Part shown: one piece after another, positions 27,729-36,294 of the stretch
Layout: every line of letters begins with the position of its first letter
How positions within the stretch are numbered: position 1 is the first letter of the stretch
Source of the DNA: Hydrocarboniphaga sp.
Lineage (GTDB): Bacteria; Pseudomonadota; Gammaproteobacteria; Nevskiales; Nevskiaceae
Direction of reading: 5' to 3'
DNA: 64,000 bases
Assembly (NCBI RefSeq): GCF_028291725.1
Contig: NZ_JAQGNT010000043.1
Coordinates: 62,001-126,000 of the forward strand
Translations under genes and position numbers: made by a program
The notes under the pieces: model-generated
Seen by the model: only the letters and a program-made list of their open reading frames with translations
Databases searched by the model: none
Told to the model about the DNA's origin: nothing

Positions 27729-27890
27729 TGGCCTGTAACAGAGAGTTCGGTAGTGAGCATGGGCGATGGCTCGTGCGTCGAGGCAAGGCGGGAGGAGGAG
27801 TCATAGCCGTAGCTATGGCGACGACGAACAACGCCGCATCGGCGCACGAGACGCGCACAGGCGCTTCCGAAGCCTCTGTTACAGGCCACC
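27726..27890. mobile_element. MITE-like element, first of a tandem pair
   Basis: About 165 bp bounded by TAGTGGCCTGTAACAGAG on the left and CTCTGTTACAGGCCAC on the right, which are inverted repeats of each other. The interior carries GGAGGAGTCATAGCCGTAGCTATG with a small perfect hairpin, then GGCGACGACGAACAACGCC. There is no coding capacity for a transposase. The left repeat supplies the stop codon of the AraC gene. Confidence 0.7.
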
Positions 27891-28055
27891 AGTGGCCTGT
27901 AACAGAGGAAAAGGTAGTGAGCATGGCCGATGGATCGTGCGACGAGGCAAGGCGCGAGAAGGAGCCATAGCCGTAGCTATGGCGACGACGAGCAACGCGG
28001 CATCGGCGCACGAGACGCGGCCAGGCGCTATCGATTCCTCTGTTACAGGTCACTA
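27891..28055. mobile_element. MITE-like element, second of a tandem pair
   Basis: A near-identical direct copy of the element at 27726-27890, starting AGTGGCCTGTAACAGAGG and ending CCTCTGTTACAGGTCACTAG. The interior core is shared with the first copy and, in reverse orientation, with the longer element at 62394-62666 (AAGGCGCGAG, then a CATAG/CTATG hairpin, then GACGACGAGCAACGC). Confidence 0.7.
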
Positions 28056-28124
28056 GGGTGACCGCCACGTCGCTTGAACGCTGCGTCGGTCGATTCGCCG
28101 GTCTCGATCCGCTCCCAGACTGAA

Positions 28125-28502
28125 ATGTTCAAGATCGTCTTTTGTCTTCACCGTCTTGAAGCCCTGAGTCACCAGGACTTCCTCGACTACTGGTATGGGA
28201 AGCACGCCCCGCTGGTGCGTCAGCACGCGGAAACGACGGGCCTGATCAAGTACGTCCAAAGTCATGGGCTGGCGCATCCCGTGGACGAATTGCTCAATCG
28301 TGGACGAAAGGGCCCGGCGGCTTACGACGGTGTTGCCGAGCTTTACTACCGGTCCGCCGAAGCCCTGCTGCTAACGATCAAGGACCGGTCCGCCCACGCC
28401 GCCGGCATCGCGCTGCTGGAAGACGAAAAGCGCTTCATCGACCTTTCCCGATCGCCCCTGTTCGTGTGCGAGGAGCGGGCGATCATCCCTCGCGCGGACT
28501 GA
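28125..28502 (+). CDS. EthD domain protein
   Basis: 125 residues, a small dimeric alpha-beta barrel of the EthD type: MFKIVFCLHRLEALSHQDFLDYWYGKHAPLV at the N-terminus is characteristic (the W/Y-x-x-KHAPLV part). EthD proteins accompany P450 systems and aromatic or ether degradation; some relatives are cyclases or decarboxylases. The frame is open for 17 more codons upstream to a TTG, but the ATG coincides with the start of the conserved domain. The upstream sequence is the tandem MITE-like pair, so its native promoter may have been displaced or supplied by the element. Confidence 0.85.
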   Translation: MFKIVFCLHRLEALSHQDFLDYWYGKHAPLVRQHAETTGLIKYVQSHGLAHPVDELLNRGRKGPAAYDGVAELYYRSAEALLLTIKDRSAHAAGIALLEDEKRFIDLSRSPLFVCEERAIIPRAD

Positions 28503-28811
28503 TCGACCTGCCGCCGTTCGGCGCGATAAACGAAGGTATGTGAAGAGCGCGAGCACTACGCTCTCCCGTTGGCGCCAAGGCCCGTTCGAGTCTCGCGGAG
28601 CCTGCCCGCTGCACTGGATAACAACTCATCGAACCATCACTGGGGTAACGGCAGCCGACTGCGAGCAGCAAGCGCTGCGAATGCCGCGTGCTACGCCACA
28701 CATAGGAACTGACAGACCAACTTTCTATATTGCGTCTTTTATGATTAAATAGTTTACGCAAAATGATGTTCGCTCCAAGAACGGACGTCATATCACACAC
28801 TGGAGGCAGTC
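28503..28811. promoter_or_regulatory. Intergenic region upstream of the amidohydrolase gene
   Basis: 309 bases with no supported gene. The 3' third is AT-rich (28720-28770) and contains the TGCGT/TACGC dyad of site B, 52 bases before the amidohydrolase start. Confidence 0.45.
28731..28759. promoter_or_regulatory. Candidate operator, TGCGT-N19-TACGC (site B)
   Basis: TGCGT at 28731-28735 and TACGC at 28755-28759, with spacer CTTTTATGATTAAATAGTT. The spacer resembles that of site C (TTTATGAAGTAATATGTTG). Confidence 0.6.
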
Positions 28812-30572
28812 ATGAAAGGTTTTGACGTAGTCATCAAGAATGGCACGATCGTCGATGGCACTCAGATGCCACGATTCGTCGGCGACATCGGCATCCGAAA
28901 CGGTGTCATCGAGCAGATCGGCAGCAACGTGAGCACCGTCGGCGCAGGCAAGGTGATCGACGCCGCAGGCCGCATCGTCTCTCCCGGCGTGATCGACACG
29001 CACACGCATTACGACGCGCAGATTCATTGGGACCCCTACTGCACCAACTCGGGCTGGCACGGCGTTACCACCAACGTCATCGGCAACTGCGGGTTTGGCT
29101 TCGCGCCGGTCAAGATCGCGGATCGTGATCGCACGATGCTGATGATGGAAAACACCGAGCAGGTTCCGATCAACGCCATGCGCAAGGCCATGGGCTGGGA
29201 TTGGGAGACCTTCCCGCAGTGGATGGATCATCTCAAGCGGGTTCCCATCGGCGTCAACATCGGAACTTATCTGCCGCTCAATCCGCTGATGATCTATGTC
29301 ATGGGCATCGAGGCCGCAAAATCGCGCCCGGCCACGACCGCGGAACGGCAACAGATGAAGGACATCCTCAACCGGGCGATGGATGCCGGCGCGCTGGGCT
29401 TCGCGTTCTCCTATCAAGGCATGCACAACACGCACGTGGACTACGACGGCACACCGATGCCGACGGACATCATGAAGGCCGAAGAAGCCTACTCACTCGC
29501 CGAAGTGCTGCGCGACCGCAGCGAAGGCTCGGTACAGGCGCTGGTCGACACGCCCGGCGCCCGCTTCGGCGAGGTTGCACTGGAAGTCGCCCGCGTATCG
29601 AAGCGGCCGGTGATTCACAACGTCACCATCGTCAACGACTACCTGCCGACGTATCACGAGGAAGTTCTGTCGCTGATGGACAAGGCCGAGTCCGAAGGGC
29701 TTTCCGTGTTCTCGCAGACGCTGACGATGCGCGGCTGGAACGAGTTCAAGGCGCCCGACTGGAACATGTGGGACATCTCGGCAGTGTGGCGCGAATTCAG
29801 CACCTGTGGCAGCCGCGAGAAGAAGCTGCAGATGGCAGCCGATCCCGAGTATCGCGCCAAGCTGGCGGCAAAATACGATCCGGTCGAACTTGCTGCAGCC
29901 GGCGGCCCGCTGGAAACCTATATCCTCAACGACGTTTACGGTGCCGAACCCTTTGCACAGCATCAGGGCAAGACCATCGGCGATGTCGCCAAGGCACTGG
30001 GGCGCACCGACATCACCAATCTGTTCATGGACATTCTGGTCGCGACGAAGATGGAAGCCGACTTCGTTCTGCCGGACGCCATCAGCACCGACACCACCAA
30101 GAGCGCACGTGTACTCAAGCATCGTCGCACCTTGCCGGGAACCTCCGACGGCGGCGCGCACGTCAAGTTCTGGGCGGGAGGCCAATACGCGACCGACCTG
30201 ATCATGTGGATGGTGCGTGAATCCAAGCAGATGACCCTGGAAGAGATTCACTACAAGCTCAGCTATCTGCCGGCGCGCGTTCTCGGCCTGCATCGCCGCG
30301 GCGCGCTGATGGAAGGCTACGCGGCCGATCTTGTCATCTACGACTTCGACAAGTTGAGCTACCGGCACGGCAAGTACGAAATCGCCAACGATCTTCCCGA
30401 CGGCGACTGGCGCCGCGTCTGCAAGCCTACGGGCATCGAGTGGATTCTGGTGAACGGGCATCCCATCTTCCACAACAACGTGGCCACGGGCGCGCTCCCT
30501 GGCCGCATCGTCGGCAACGCCGGTGCGGACATGGACTCCAGACTCTACGTGCCGGCGCGATTCGCCGCGTAA
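28812..30572 (+). CDS. Amidohydrolase family protein (N-acyl-D-amino-acid deacylase-like)
   Basis: 586 residues. It has the amidohydrolase-3 layout: a beta-sandwich N-terminus (MKGFDVVIKNGTIVDGT), the metal motif GVIDTHTHYDAQ, a TIM barrel with VIGNCGFG, and a C-terminal composite segment with TSDGGAHVKFW, RVLGLHRRGALMEGYAADLVIYD. GGAGGCAG stands four bases before the ATG. Members near P450s and acyl-CoA genes are usually annotated as D-aminoacylase but often act on other amides or lactones; a ring-opening hydrolase role is possible but not shown. It is a single gene downstream of site B. Confidence 0.9.
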   Translation: MKGFDVVIKNGTIVDGTQMPRFVGDIGIRNGVIEQIGSNVSTVGAGKVIDAAGRIVSPGVIDTHTHYDAQIHWDPYCTNSGWHGVTTNVIGNCGFGFAPVKIADRDRTMLMMENTEQVPINAMRKAMGWDWETFPQWMDHLKRVPIGVNIGTYLPLNPLMIYVMGIEAAKSRPATTAERQQMKDILNRAMDAGALGFAFSYQGMHNTHVDYDGTPMPTDIMKAEEAYSLAEVLRDRSEGSVQALVDTPGARFGEVALEVARVSKRPVIHNVTIVNDYLPTYHEEVLSLMDKAESEGLSVFSQTLTMRGWNEFKAPDWNMWDISAVWREFSTCGSREKKLQMAADPEYRAKLAAKYDPVELAAAGGPLETYILNDVYGAEPFAQHQGKTIGDVAKALGRTDITNLFMDILVATKMEADFVLPDAISTDTTKSARVLKHRRTLPGTSDGGAHVKFWAGGQYATDLIMWMVRESKQMTLEEIHYKLSYLPARVLGLHRRGALMEGYAADLVIYDFDKLSYRHGKYEIANDLPDGDWRRVCKPTGIEWILVNGHPIFHNNVATGALPGRIVGNAGADMDSRLYVPARFAA

Positions 30573-30736
30573 TCGATGGAAGGCTCCGGTCGGCCGATGT
30601 CCATCGGTCGACCGGTCAAGCCGGCGGAAACCAAGCCGTATTGCGGGCGTCTTGTCCCTTGTCAGGGCTGCAAAAGCGAGTCTCAAGCCCAGCCAGCTCC
30701 GTCTTGCGCGATCGCCCCGCAGCAAGAGGATGGCTC

Positions 30737-30764
30737 GCGATCAGGCGATCAGGCGATCAGGCGA
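30737..30764. repeat. Short tandem repeat, 8-bp unit x 3.5
   Basis: GCGATCAG is repeated three times and followed by GCGA, overlapping the stop codon and last codons of the APH-fold gene. Unit slippage would change the C-terminus of that protein. Confidence 0.7.
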
Positions 30765-31846
30765 GCCTGACTCCAGGCCTGGTCCAGATAGCCCACGTTG
30801 TAGGCCCAGTACGGCTCGAAGTTCGGCATGAAGGGCCGCGACAGCAGCACGACGGACAGGATGCGGTACATGTTCAGCAGCTTGAAATATTCCCAGTGCT
30901 GCACCTTTGTCCCGCTTTCCAGTTCGTAGCGCTCGATGTATTCCTCTTCGGTCGGCGTGCCGTCGACATGCTTGTCGATGACCTTGTGTGTCTCGGTCAG
31001 AAAGACCACCAGCGCAAGATCGCTTTCATTGTGCCCCAGATAGGACAGCTCCCAATCCAGAACGGCGGCAATGTGGCCGTCGTGAAACATCATGTTGGCG
31101 ATTTGCGCGTCGCCATGGACGAGGTTGGGTGAATAAGCTTCGGGCTGATGTTCGATCAGCCAGCGATACAAGCCGGCAACCTGAACCGCCTTGGGATCGT
31201 CCGCTGGAATGACCAGCTGCAGTTCCTTCGCCCACCACGAAAGTTCCTGCTCGATCGCATTGGCGCCCGTGCCGCGGCGGGCCAGGTGCGGTACCTGCAC
31301 CGGGCCGATCGCGGCCTTGCGCAGCCGGCCGTGGAAACCGGCCGCTTCCAGCATCATTTCCTTGCGCTTCTCCGGCGTCACGTCGGCCAGCGGGCCGGCC
31401 GAATACATAGGACCCGAAGGCGCATCGCCGACGACCCGCTCCATCACGTAGCTGGCGAAGCCGACCCGCGAACCGTCCGCGTCCAGCCACAGCACGTTCG
31501 GAACCGGCAAGTGGCCGAGCGCATGCACGGCGCGCACGGTCAGAAACTCGTCCGCGAAGCTCTTCTGCTTGAGCAGAGTCACACCGGGCGAATAACGCAG
31601 CACCAGATCCATAGCCTGCAGGCCATTGCCGCAATCGATCTCGGCCGTGAAGAACGCAATGCCGTTACTCGCACCGGCGCCGCCTGTGGGATACGACAGC
31701 GGGCTCATGGAGCCCAGTTCGCGCACGTCCGGCTGGCTTTGGATGAAGCGCCGCAGGCGAGCCTCGTCGACCCTGGCCATCGCCGCCTTCGCGTTTTTGA
31801 TGGCCTCGCCAAAGGTTCCCTGCAAGCTGTCTTCTTGCGTGCTCAT
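30749..31846 (-). CDS. APH-fold phosphotransferase
   Basis: 365 residues. It contains HGDAQIANMMF (catalytic loop) and VLDWELSYLG (metal motif), so it appears active. It belongs to the same broad family as the proteins at 12525, 53525 and 59280 but is more distant from the 12525/59280 pair. The gene lies 80 bases downstream of the oxidoreductase gene and may be the last gene of that minus-strand operon. Its likely substrate is a hydroxyacyl-CoA or small hydroxylated metabolite, by analogy with LvaA and ACAD10/11 (inference). It converges with the amidohydrolase gene across a 176-base spacer that holds no gene. Confidence 0.85.
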   Translation of the reverse strand: MSTQEDSLQGTFGEAIKNAKAAMARVDEARLRRFIQSQPDVRELGSMSPLSYPTGGAGASNGIAFFTAEIDCGNGLQAMDLVLRYSPGVTLLKQKSFADEFLTVRAVHALGHLPVPNVLWLDADGSRVGFASYVMERVVGDAPSGPMYSAGPLADVTPEKRKEMMLEAAGFHGRLRKAAIGPVQVPHLARRGTGANAIEQELSWWAKELQLVIPADDPKAVQVAGLYRWLIEHQPEAYSPNLVHGDAQIANMMFHDGHIAAVLDWELSYLGHNESDLALVVFLTETHKVIDKHVDGTPTEEEYIERYELESGTKVQHWEYFKLLNMYRILSVVLLSRPFMPNFEPYWAYNVGYLDQAWSQARLIA

Positions 31847-31926
31847 GTCAGTCCGTCTCCTTCAGAAATATCGGGTTTCAGAGGCGACCGGCGACGGCTG
31901 GCGACGCCGGTGCGGCTGCTGCGACT

Positions 31927-32949
31927 TCAGGGTTCATCAGAAATCAACAGCAGTTGCTTGCCCTGGTTGGATCCATCGAACAGCTTCGCCAGCGCCGCCG
32001 GCGCGTTCTCCAGTCCCTTCATGATGTCCACGCGATACTGGATGCGCCCCTCTTGCAGCCACTGCGTCAGTGGGGCGTAGGCTTCGTGCGCACGCGCCAG
32101 GTAATCCAGCACGATGAATGCCTCCATTCGCACGCGCTTGATCAGGAAGTGAGTCAGGTTCGAGAACGTGTGCTGCGGCGAAGCGGCGTTGTATTGCGAA
32201 ATCAGTCCACAAACCACGATACGGCCGTACAGGTTGAGCGCGCCCATCGCGGCATCCAGGATGTCGCCGCCGACGTTGTCGAAATACACATCGACGCCGG
32301 ATGGGCAGCTTCGACTGATGGCCTGCGCAAGATCGCCGCTTCGATAATTGATCGCGGCATCGAAGCCCAGCGTGTCGACGATCCAGCGGCATTTCTCTTC
32401 GGACCCCGCGATGCCGACGACGCGGCAACCCTGGATCTTCGCGATCTGCCCCACCAGCGAACCCACGGCGCCGGCGGCGGCCGAGATCAGCACGGTTTCG
32501 CCAGCCTTCGGCCGGCCGACGTCGAGCAGCCCGAAATAGGCGGTCAGGCCGATGCTGCCGATGACGCCCATGTAGGCTTTCAGCGGCAGACGATTGTCCC
32601 GGGGCAGGCGCGACACGTCCGAACCGTCGCTGACCGCATAGACCTGCCAGCCCTGAGCGCCCATCACCACGTCGCCTTCACGGAACCGCGGATGGCGTGT
32701 CTTCTCGACGACGCCCAGCGTGCTGCCGCGCATCACGTCGCCCAGCTTGAGCGGCGGCAGGTAGGTTTCCTCGCCGCTGGCCCATAGGCGATTGGTGGGA
32801 TCGAGAGACAGGTAGATGTTGCGCACCAGGATCTGGTTTTCCGAAATCTCGGGCACCGGGCTTTCGGACCAGCGAAGATCGCCGTCGCGCACCTCGCCCT
32901 GCGGAAACGCGGCGATTCGCCACTGGTGATTGACCGTTGCAGCATTCAT
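31927..32949 (-). CDS. NADP-dependent medium-chain oxidoreductase (CurA/leukotriene B4 dehydrogenase type)
   Basis: 340 residues. The zinc-free MDR features are visible: YLSLDPTNR in the N-terminal domain, YFGLLDVGRPKAGETVLISAAAGAVG containing the cofactor loop, and a NVGGDILDAAM segment. Enzymes of this group reduce the C=C bond of alpha,beta-unsaturated ketones or aldehydes with NADPH. Its ATG overlaps the stop of the upstream crotonase gene in ATGA, so expression is coupled. In this operon it could saturate an enone or enal intermediate. Confidence 0.9.
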   Translation of the reverse strand: MNAATVNHQWRIAAFPQGEVRDGDLRWSESPVPEISENQILVRNIYLSLDPTNRLWASGEETYLPPLKLGDVMRGSTLGVVEKTRHPRFREGDVVMGAQGWQVYAVSDGSDVSRLPRDNRLPLKAYMGVIGSIGLTAYFGLLDVGRPKAGETVLISAAAGAVGSLVGQIAKIQGCRVVGIAGSEEKCRWIVDTLGFDAAINYRSGDLAQAISRSCPSGVDVYFDNVGGDILDAAMGALNLYGRIVVCGLISQYNAASPQHTFSNLTHFLIKRVRMEAFIVLDYLARAHEAYAPLTQWLQEGRIQYRVDIMKGLENAPAALAKLFDGSNQGKQLLLISDEP

Positions 32950-33785
32950 GGTTGCGGCTCACAGAGTTTGAGAAAGTCGCCGAGTTCGGCTTCGCGCTGC
33001 TGCACGCCGCGGCCCAGCGCCCGGGTCAGGTTGGAAAGTGTCTGCGGCGCGCGCACCAGCGATGCGAACAGCCGCTCTTCTGCAAGAAGACCATCCGCGA
33101 CACGATTGTCGAGATCGACGGCCTGCTTGATGGCAGCGATCACGCCGGCCGGATACGAGGCGACGCGATAGGCGAGCGTGCGCACGAAATCCTGCAGCTG
33201 GTCCGCTGGCAGCGCGCGATTGATGTAACCCCAGCGCTCGGCGTCCTCGGCGCTGAGATCGTCGCAGCCGAGCATGACTTCCAGCGCCCTCGCGCGGCCG
33301 ATCAGCGGCGGCAGCCGCTGCGTGGCGCCACCGCCCGGCATCAACCCCAGCGCAGCTTCGGGTTGCGACAGCACAGTCTTGCCCAGCGCGGCGAAGCGCA
33401 TATCAAGGCCCAGAACAAACTCGCTGCCACCGCCGCGCGTGCGTCCCTCGATCTGCGCGATGCTGAGCTTGTCCATGCAGCGGAATCGTTCGCCCAGTTC
33501 GTTGAACGGCGCCAGTCCGGTGCGCGGTGCCGATGCCATCGGCGACTCGCCGTATTCGCGAATCATCACCAGGTCGGCATGAGCGAGAAAGAACTCGGGG
33601 TCGGCGCTTTGGAAAACCACTACGCGCAGCGACGCTTCGCCCTCCAGCCAGCGGGCGAAGTGGCGCAGCTGACGCAGCAGCGCCGCATCCACTAGGTTGA
33701 TCGGCGGATGTGCGATGGTGACGAACACCACGCCCCGATCGATATGCAATTGCAGGCTGTCGAAAACCGGTGCCGCGGTGCTCAT
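32946..33785 (-). CDS. Enoyl-CoA hydratase/isomerase family protein
   Basis: 279 residues, start MSTAAPVFDS. The usual FxAGAD oxyanion-hole motif is replaced by FFLAHADLVMI, and the GGG loop reads RTRGGGSEFVLGLDMRF, followed by LGLMPGGGATQRLP with no obvious catalytic glutamate pair. This subgroup of the crotonase family is common in proteobacteria but its reaction is not established. Both ends are coupled: its ATG overlaps the SDR stop (ATGA), and its stop overlaps the oxidoreductase start (ATGA). Confidence 0.87.
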   Translation of the reverse strand: MSTAAPVFDSLQLHIDRGVVFVTIAHPPINLVDAALLRQLRHFARWLEGEASLRVVVFQSADPEFFLAHADLVMIREYGESPMASAPRTGLAPFNELGERFRCMDKLSIAQIEGRTRGGGSEFVLGLDMRFAALGKTVLSQPEAALGLMPGGGATQRLPPLIGRARALEVMLGCDDLSAEDAERWGYINRALPADQLQDFVRTLAYRVASYPAGVIAAIKQAVDLDNRVADGLLAEERLFASLVRAPQTLSNLTRALGRGVQQREAELGDFLKLCEPQP

Positions 33786-34747
33786 AGCGGCAGCGGCTCG
33801 CCCAGCATCCGCTCCATCTCGCGCCACAGGCGCGTCGCCTGATCGGCGTCGAGTGCATACGGCATCACGCCGGAGTGATAGTTCGGCGTATCGATCACCT
33901 CGGCCACGGCGCAGTCTTCGAGGTAAGCCGGCGGTTGGCCTTCCAGCTCCGGCGCGGTCGCGGCCCATACGCTGGTCGCGGCACCGGCCTGTATGGTCTT
34001 CTCGTCGCCATGCAGGCGCTTCGCCAGTTCCTCGCGCTCGCCGTCGCTAAGGGAGCGGCCCAGCGCGGTCATGATGACGCCGGGATGCACCGCCATCGCC
34101 GTGACACCCTTCCGCATCATCTGCCCGGCAACGTAGACGGCCAACAGCGAACAGGCGGTCTTCGACTGCCCGTAGGCTTTCCACTTGTCGTAGGGACGAT
34201 TGCGGAAATTGAGATCGTCGAGCACCAAGGGCGACAGCTGGTGTCCCGACGAGGTCAGATACACCAGCCGCGCGTGTGCGGTGCGGCGCAGCATCGGACT
34301 GAGCAGGCTGGTCAGCAGCGCATGCCCGACGCAGTTGATCATCAGCTGCGATTCGATGCCGCAGGGCGCATGCTCCAGCGGCACCGCCATGACGCCCGCG
34401 TTGCAGACCAGGATATCCACCGCTCGTCCCAGCGAGGCCACTGCGCTGGCGAACGCGCGAATGCTCGGAACCGACACCAGATCCAGTGGATGCTCGCTGA
34501 CGTGGGCATGCATGGAGATGGCCGCGATGTCCCGCTTGGCCGTGAGCAGCGCCTGCTCGTCGCGCCCGCCGATCACCACGTGCGCCCCGGCCTGTGAGAG
34601 CACGCGCGCAGTCTCCCTGCCGATGCCGCCGGAGCCGCCGGTGACCACCGCCAGCTTGCCGCTCAGGTCGATACCCGCGACGGCTTCCTCTGCCGTGCTG
34701 GTCCTGGAGAAGGGTCCTCTGACGATGGCAGGAGCCGTGCGCGGCAT
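33782..34747 (-). CDS. Short-chain dehydrogenase (retinol dehydrogenase/WWOX-like)
   Basis: 321 residues. After a 25-residue leader the Rossmann motif is TGGSGGIG; NAGVMAVP, YLTSSGHQ and YGQSK follow, giving a complete Ser-Tyr-Lys triad. The long form with the DDLNFRNRPYDKWKAYGQSK segment matches the retinol-dehydrogenase-like group, which uses NADP(H) on bulky, lipophilic alcohols or ketones. It starts one base after the aldehyde dehydrogenase gene and overlaps the crotonase gene by an ATGA. Confidence 0.9.
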   Translation of the reverse strand: MPRTAPAIVRGPFSRTSTAEEAVAGIDLSGKLAVVTGGSGGIGRETARVLSQAGAHVVIGGRDEQALLTAKRDIAAISMHAHVSEHPLDLVSVPSIRAFASAVASLGRAVDILVCNAGVMAVPLEHAPCGIESQLMINCVGHALLTSLLSPMLRRTAHARLVYLTSSGHQLSPLVLDDLNFRNRPYDKWKAYGQSKTACSLLAVYVAGQMMRKGVTAMAVHPGVIMTALGRSLSDGEREELAKRLHGDEKTIQAGAATSVWAATAPELEGQPPAYLEDCAVAEVIDTPNYHSGVMPYALDADQATRLWREMERMLGEPLPL

Positions 34748-34748
34748 G

Positions 34749-36164
34749 TCAGCCGATCACGGACTTGATCTCGAGATATTCGTTGAAGCCGTGCGCCCCC
34801 CATTCACGACCATTGCCCGACTGCTTGTAGCCGCCGAACGGCGCGGCCATGTCGAAGGCGTTGAAGTTCACCACGATGTATCCCGTGCGCAGCCGGGCCG
34901 CCACGCGCCGCGCATGCGCCGGCTCGCCGCTGACGTAACCCGCCAGGCCGTACGGCGAGTCGTTGGCGATGCGGATGGCGTCTTCCTCGTCGGAATACGG
35001 GATGATCGACAGCACGGGCCCGAAGACCTCCTCGCGCGCAATCGTCATGTCGTTAGAGACGCCTGCGAACACCGTGGGCTTGACGTAATACCCCTGCCCC
35101 AGGCCGGCCGGTTTACCGGCGCCGCCGGTGACCAGGCGAGTGCCCTCGCCAAGCGCCTTGGTGATTAGACCCTGCACCTTGTCGAAATGCATCTCGCTGG
35201 CCAGCGGGCCCATGAAGGTTCCGGGGTCCTTGGTGTCGCCCACGGTGATGCTTTCCGCGAGCGCCTTGGCGAAGGCCACGGCTTCCTCATGGCGGTCGTG
35301 CGGCACCAGCAGCCGGGTCGGCGCCAGGCAGGTCTGGCCGCTGTTGGCGAAACAGTTGCGCGCGGTCTGCGTCACTGCTGTCTCAAAGTCGGCTTCGGGC
35401 AGCACGATGCTCGCGGATTTGCCGCCGAGTTCCTGGGTAACGCGCTTGATCGTGTCGGCCGCCGCCTTGGCCACCGCGGCACCCGCGCGCGTGGAACCGG
35501 TGATCGAAATCATGTCGACATCGGCGTGGCGCGCCAGCGCCTCGCCTACCTCGGGACCCAGGCCATCCACCAGGTTGAACACGCCCGCAGGCACACCGGC
35601 CTCGTGCAGGATGTCGGCGATCCAATGCGCCGAAAGCGGCGCGATCTCGCTGGGCTTGAGCACCATGGTGCAGCCCGCGGCGAGGGCCGCGGCGATCTTG
35701 CAGGTGATCTGCGTCGCCGGCCAGTTCCAGGGCGTGATCATCGCGCAGACGCCGACCGCCTCCTTGCGCACCAGCGTCGCGCCGTGCTGCTCTTCGAACA
35801 CAAAAGTCTTCATGGCTTCTGCGGCATATTTGAAATGTGCCCAGGCGCCCGGCGCATGGTGCGACGAGGCCAGCGTGATCGGCGCTCCCATCTCGTCGGA
35901 AACCAGCAAGGCCAGCTCCTGCATGCGGCTGCCGAACAGCGCTGTGATCTTCTCGAGCAGCTGACGCCGCTCGTCGATGCTCGTCTCCGACCATGCGGGA
36001 AACGCGGCGCGCGCTGCGGCGACGGCGCGATCCACGTCGGCGACGTTGCCAAGCGAAATTTGTGCGATCGTCTCTTCCGTCGCCGGGTTGACGACGCCGA
36101 GCTGCTGGTCGCCGAAGGGTATTACCCAGGCGCCATCGATATAAAACCGCGTGTAGTCAGTCAT
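34749..36164 (-). CDS. Aldehyde dehydrogenase
   Basis: 471 residues, start MTDYTRFYID with GGAGGAG eight bases upstream. It has the standard NAD(P)-dependent class: TPWNWPATQITCK, ITGSTRAG, catalytic Glu in TQELGGKSA and catalytic Cys in NSGQTCLAPTR. The ending FGGYKQSGNGREWGAHGFNEYLEIKSV is typical of aldehyde dehydrogenases of the 5-carboxymethyl/betaine/AldA type. It is the first gene of a five-gene set with tight spacing (aldehyde dehydrogenase, SDR, crotonase, enone reductase, APH-fold protein). Confidence 0.92.
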   Translation of the reverse strand: MTDYTRFYIDGAWVIPFGDQQLGVVNPATEETIAQISLGNVADVDRAVAAARAAFPAWSETSIDERRQLLEKITALFGSRMQELALLVSDEMGAPITLASSHHAPGAWAHFKYAAEAMKTFVFEEQHGATLVRKEAVGVCAMITPWNWPATQITCKIAAALAAGCTMVLKPSEIAPLSAHWIADILHEAGVPAGVFNLVDGLGPEVGEALARHADVDMISITGSTRAGAAVAKAAADTIKRVTQELGGKSASIVLPEADFETAVTQTARNCFANSGQTCLAPTRLLVPHDRHEEAVAFAKALAESITVGDTKDPGTFMGPLASEMHFDKVQGLITKALGEGTRLVTGGAGKPAGLGQGYYVKPTVFAGVSNDMTIAREEVFGPVLSIIPYSDEEDAIRIANDSPYGLAGYVSGEPAHARRVAARLRTGYIVVNFNAFDMAAPFGGYKQSGNGREWGAHGFNEYLEIKSVIG

Positions 36165-36294
36165 GCCGGACTCCTCCAGGGCGAAGAGGCCAGAGTCCGC
36201 GATACCCGCCACCCCTCGCAATGGCTCTTGGCGACAGCCGGATTGACCGAATGAACCACCGGGCGACCCGCATTTTTCGAGACGCGAAGAATCG

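Noticed and set aside
27726-28055. Repeated units considered as a CRISPR array
   Set aside because: There are only two long copies with terminal inverted repeats and no short repeat-spacer pattern or cas genes.
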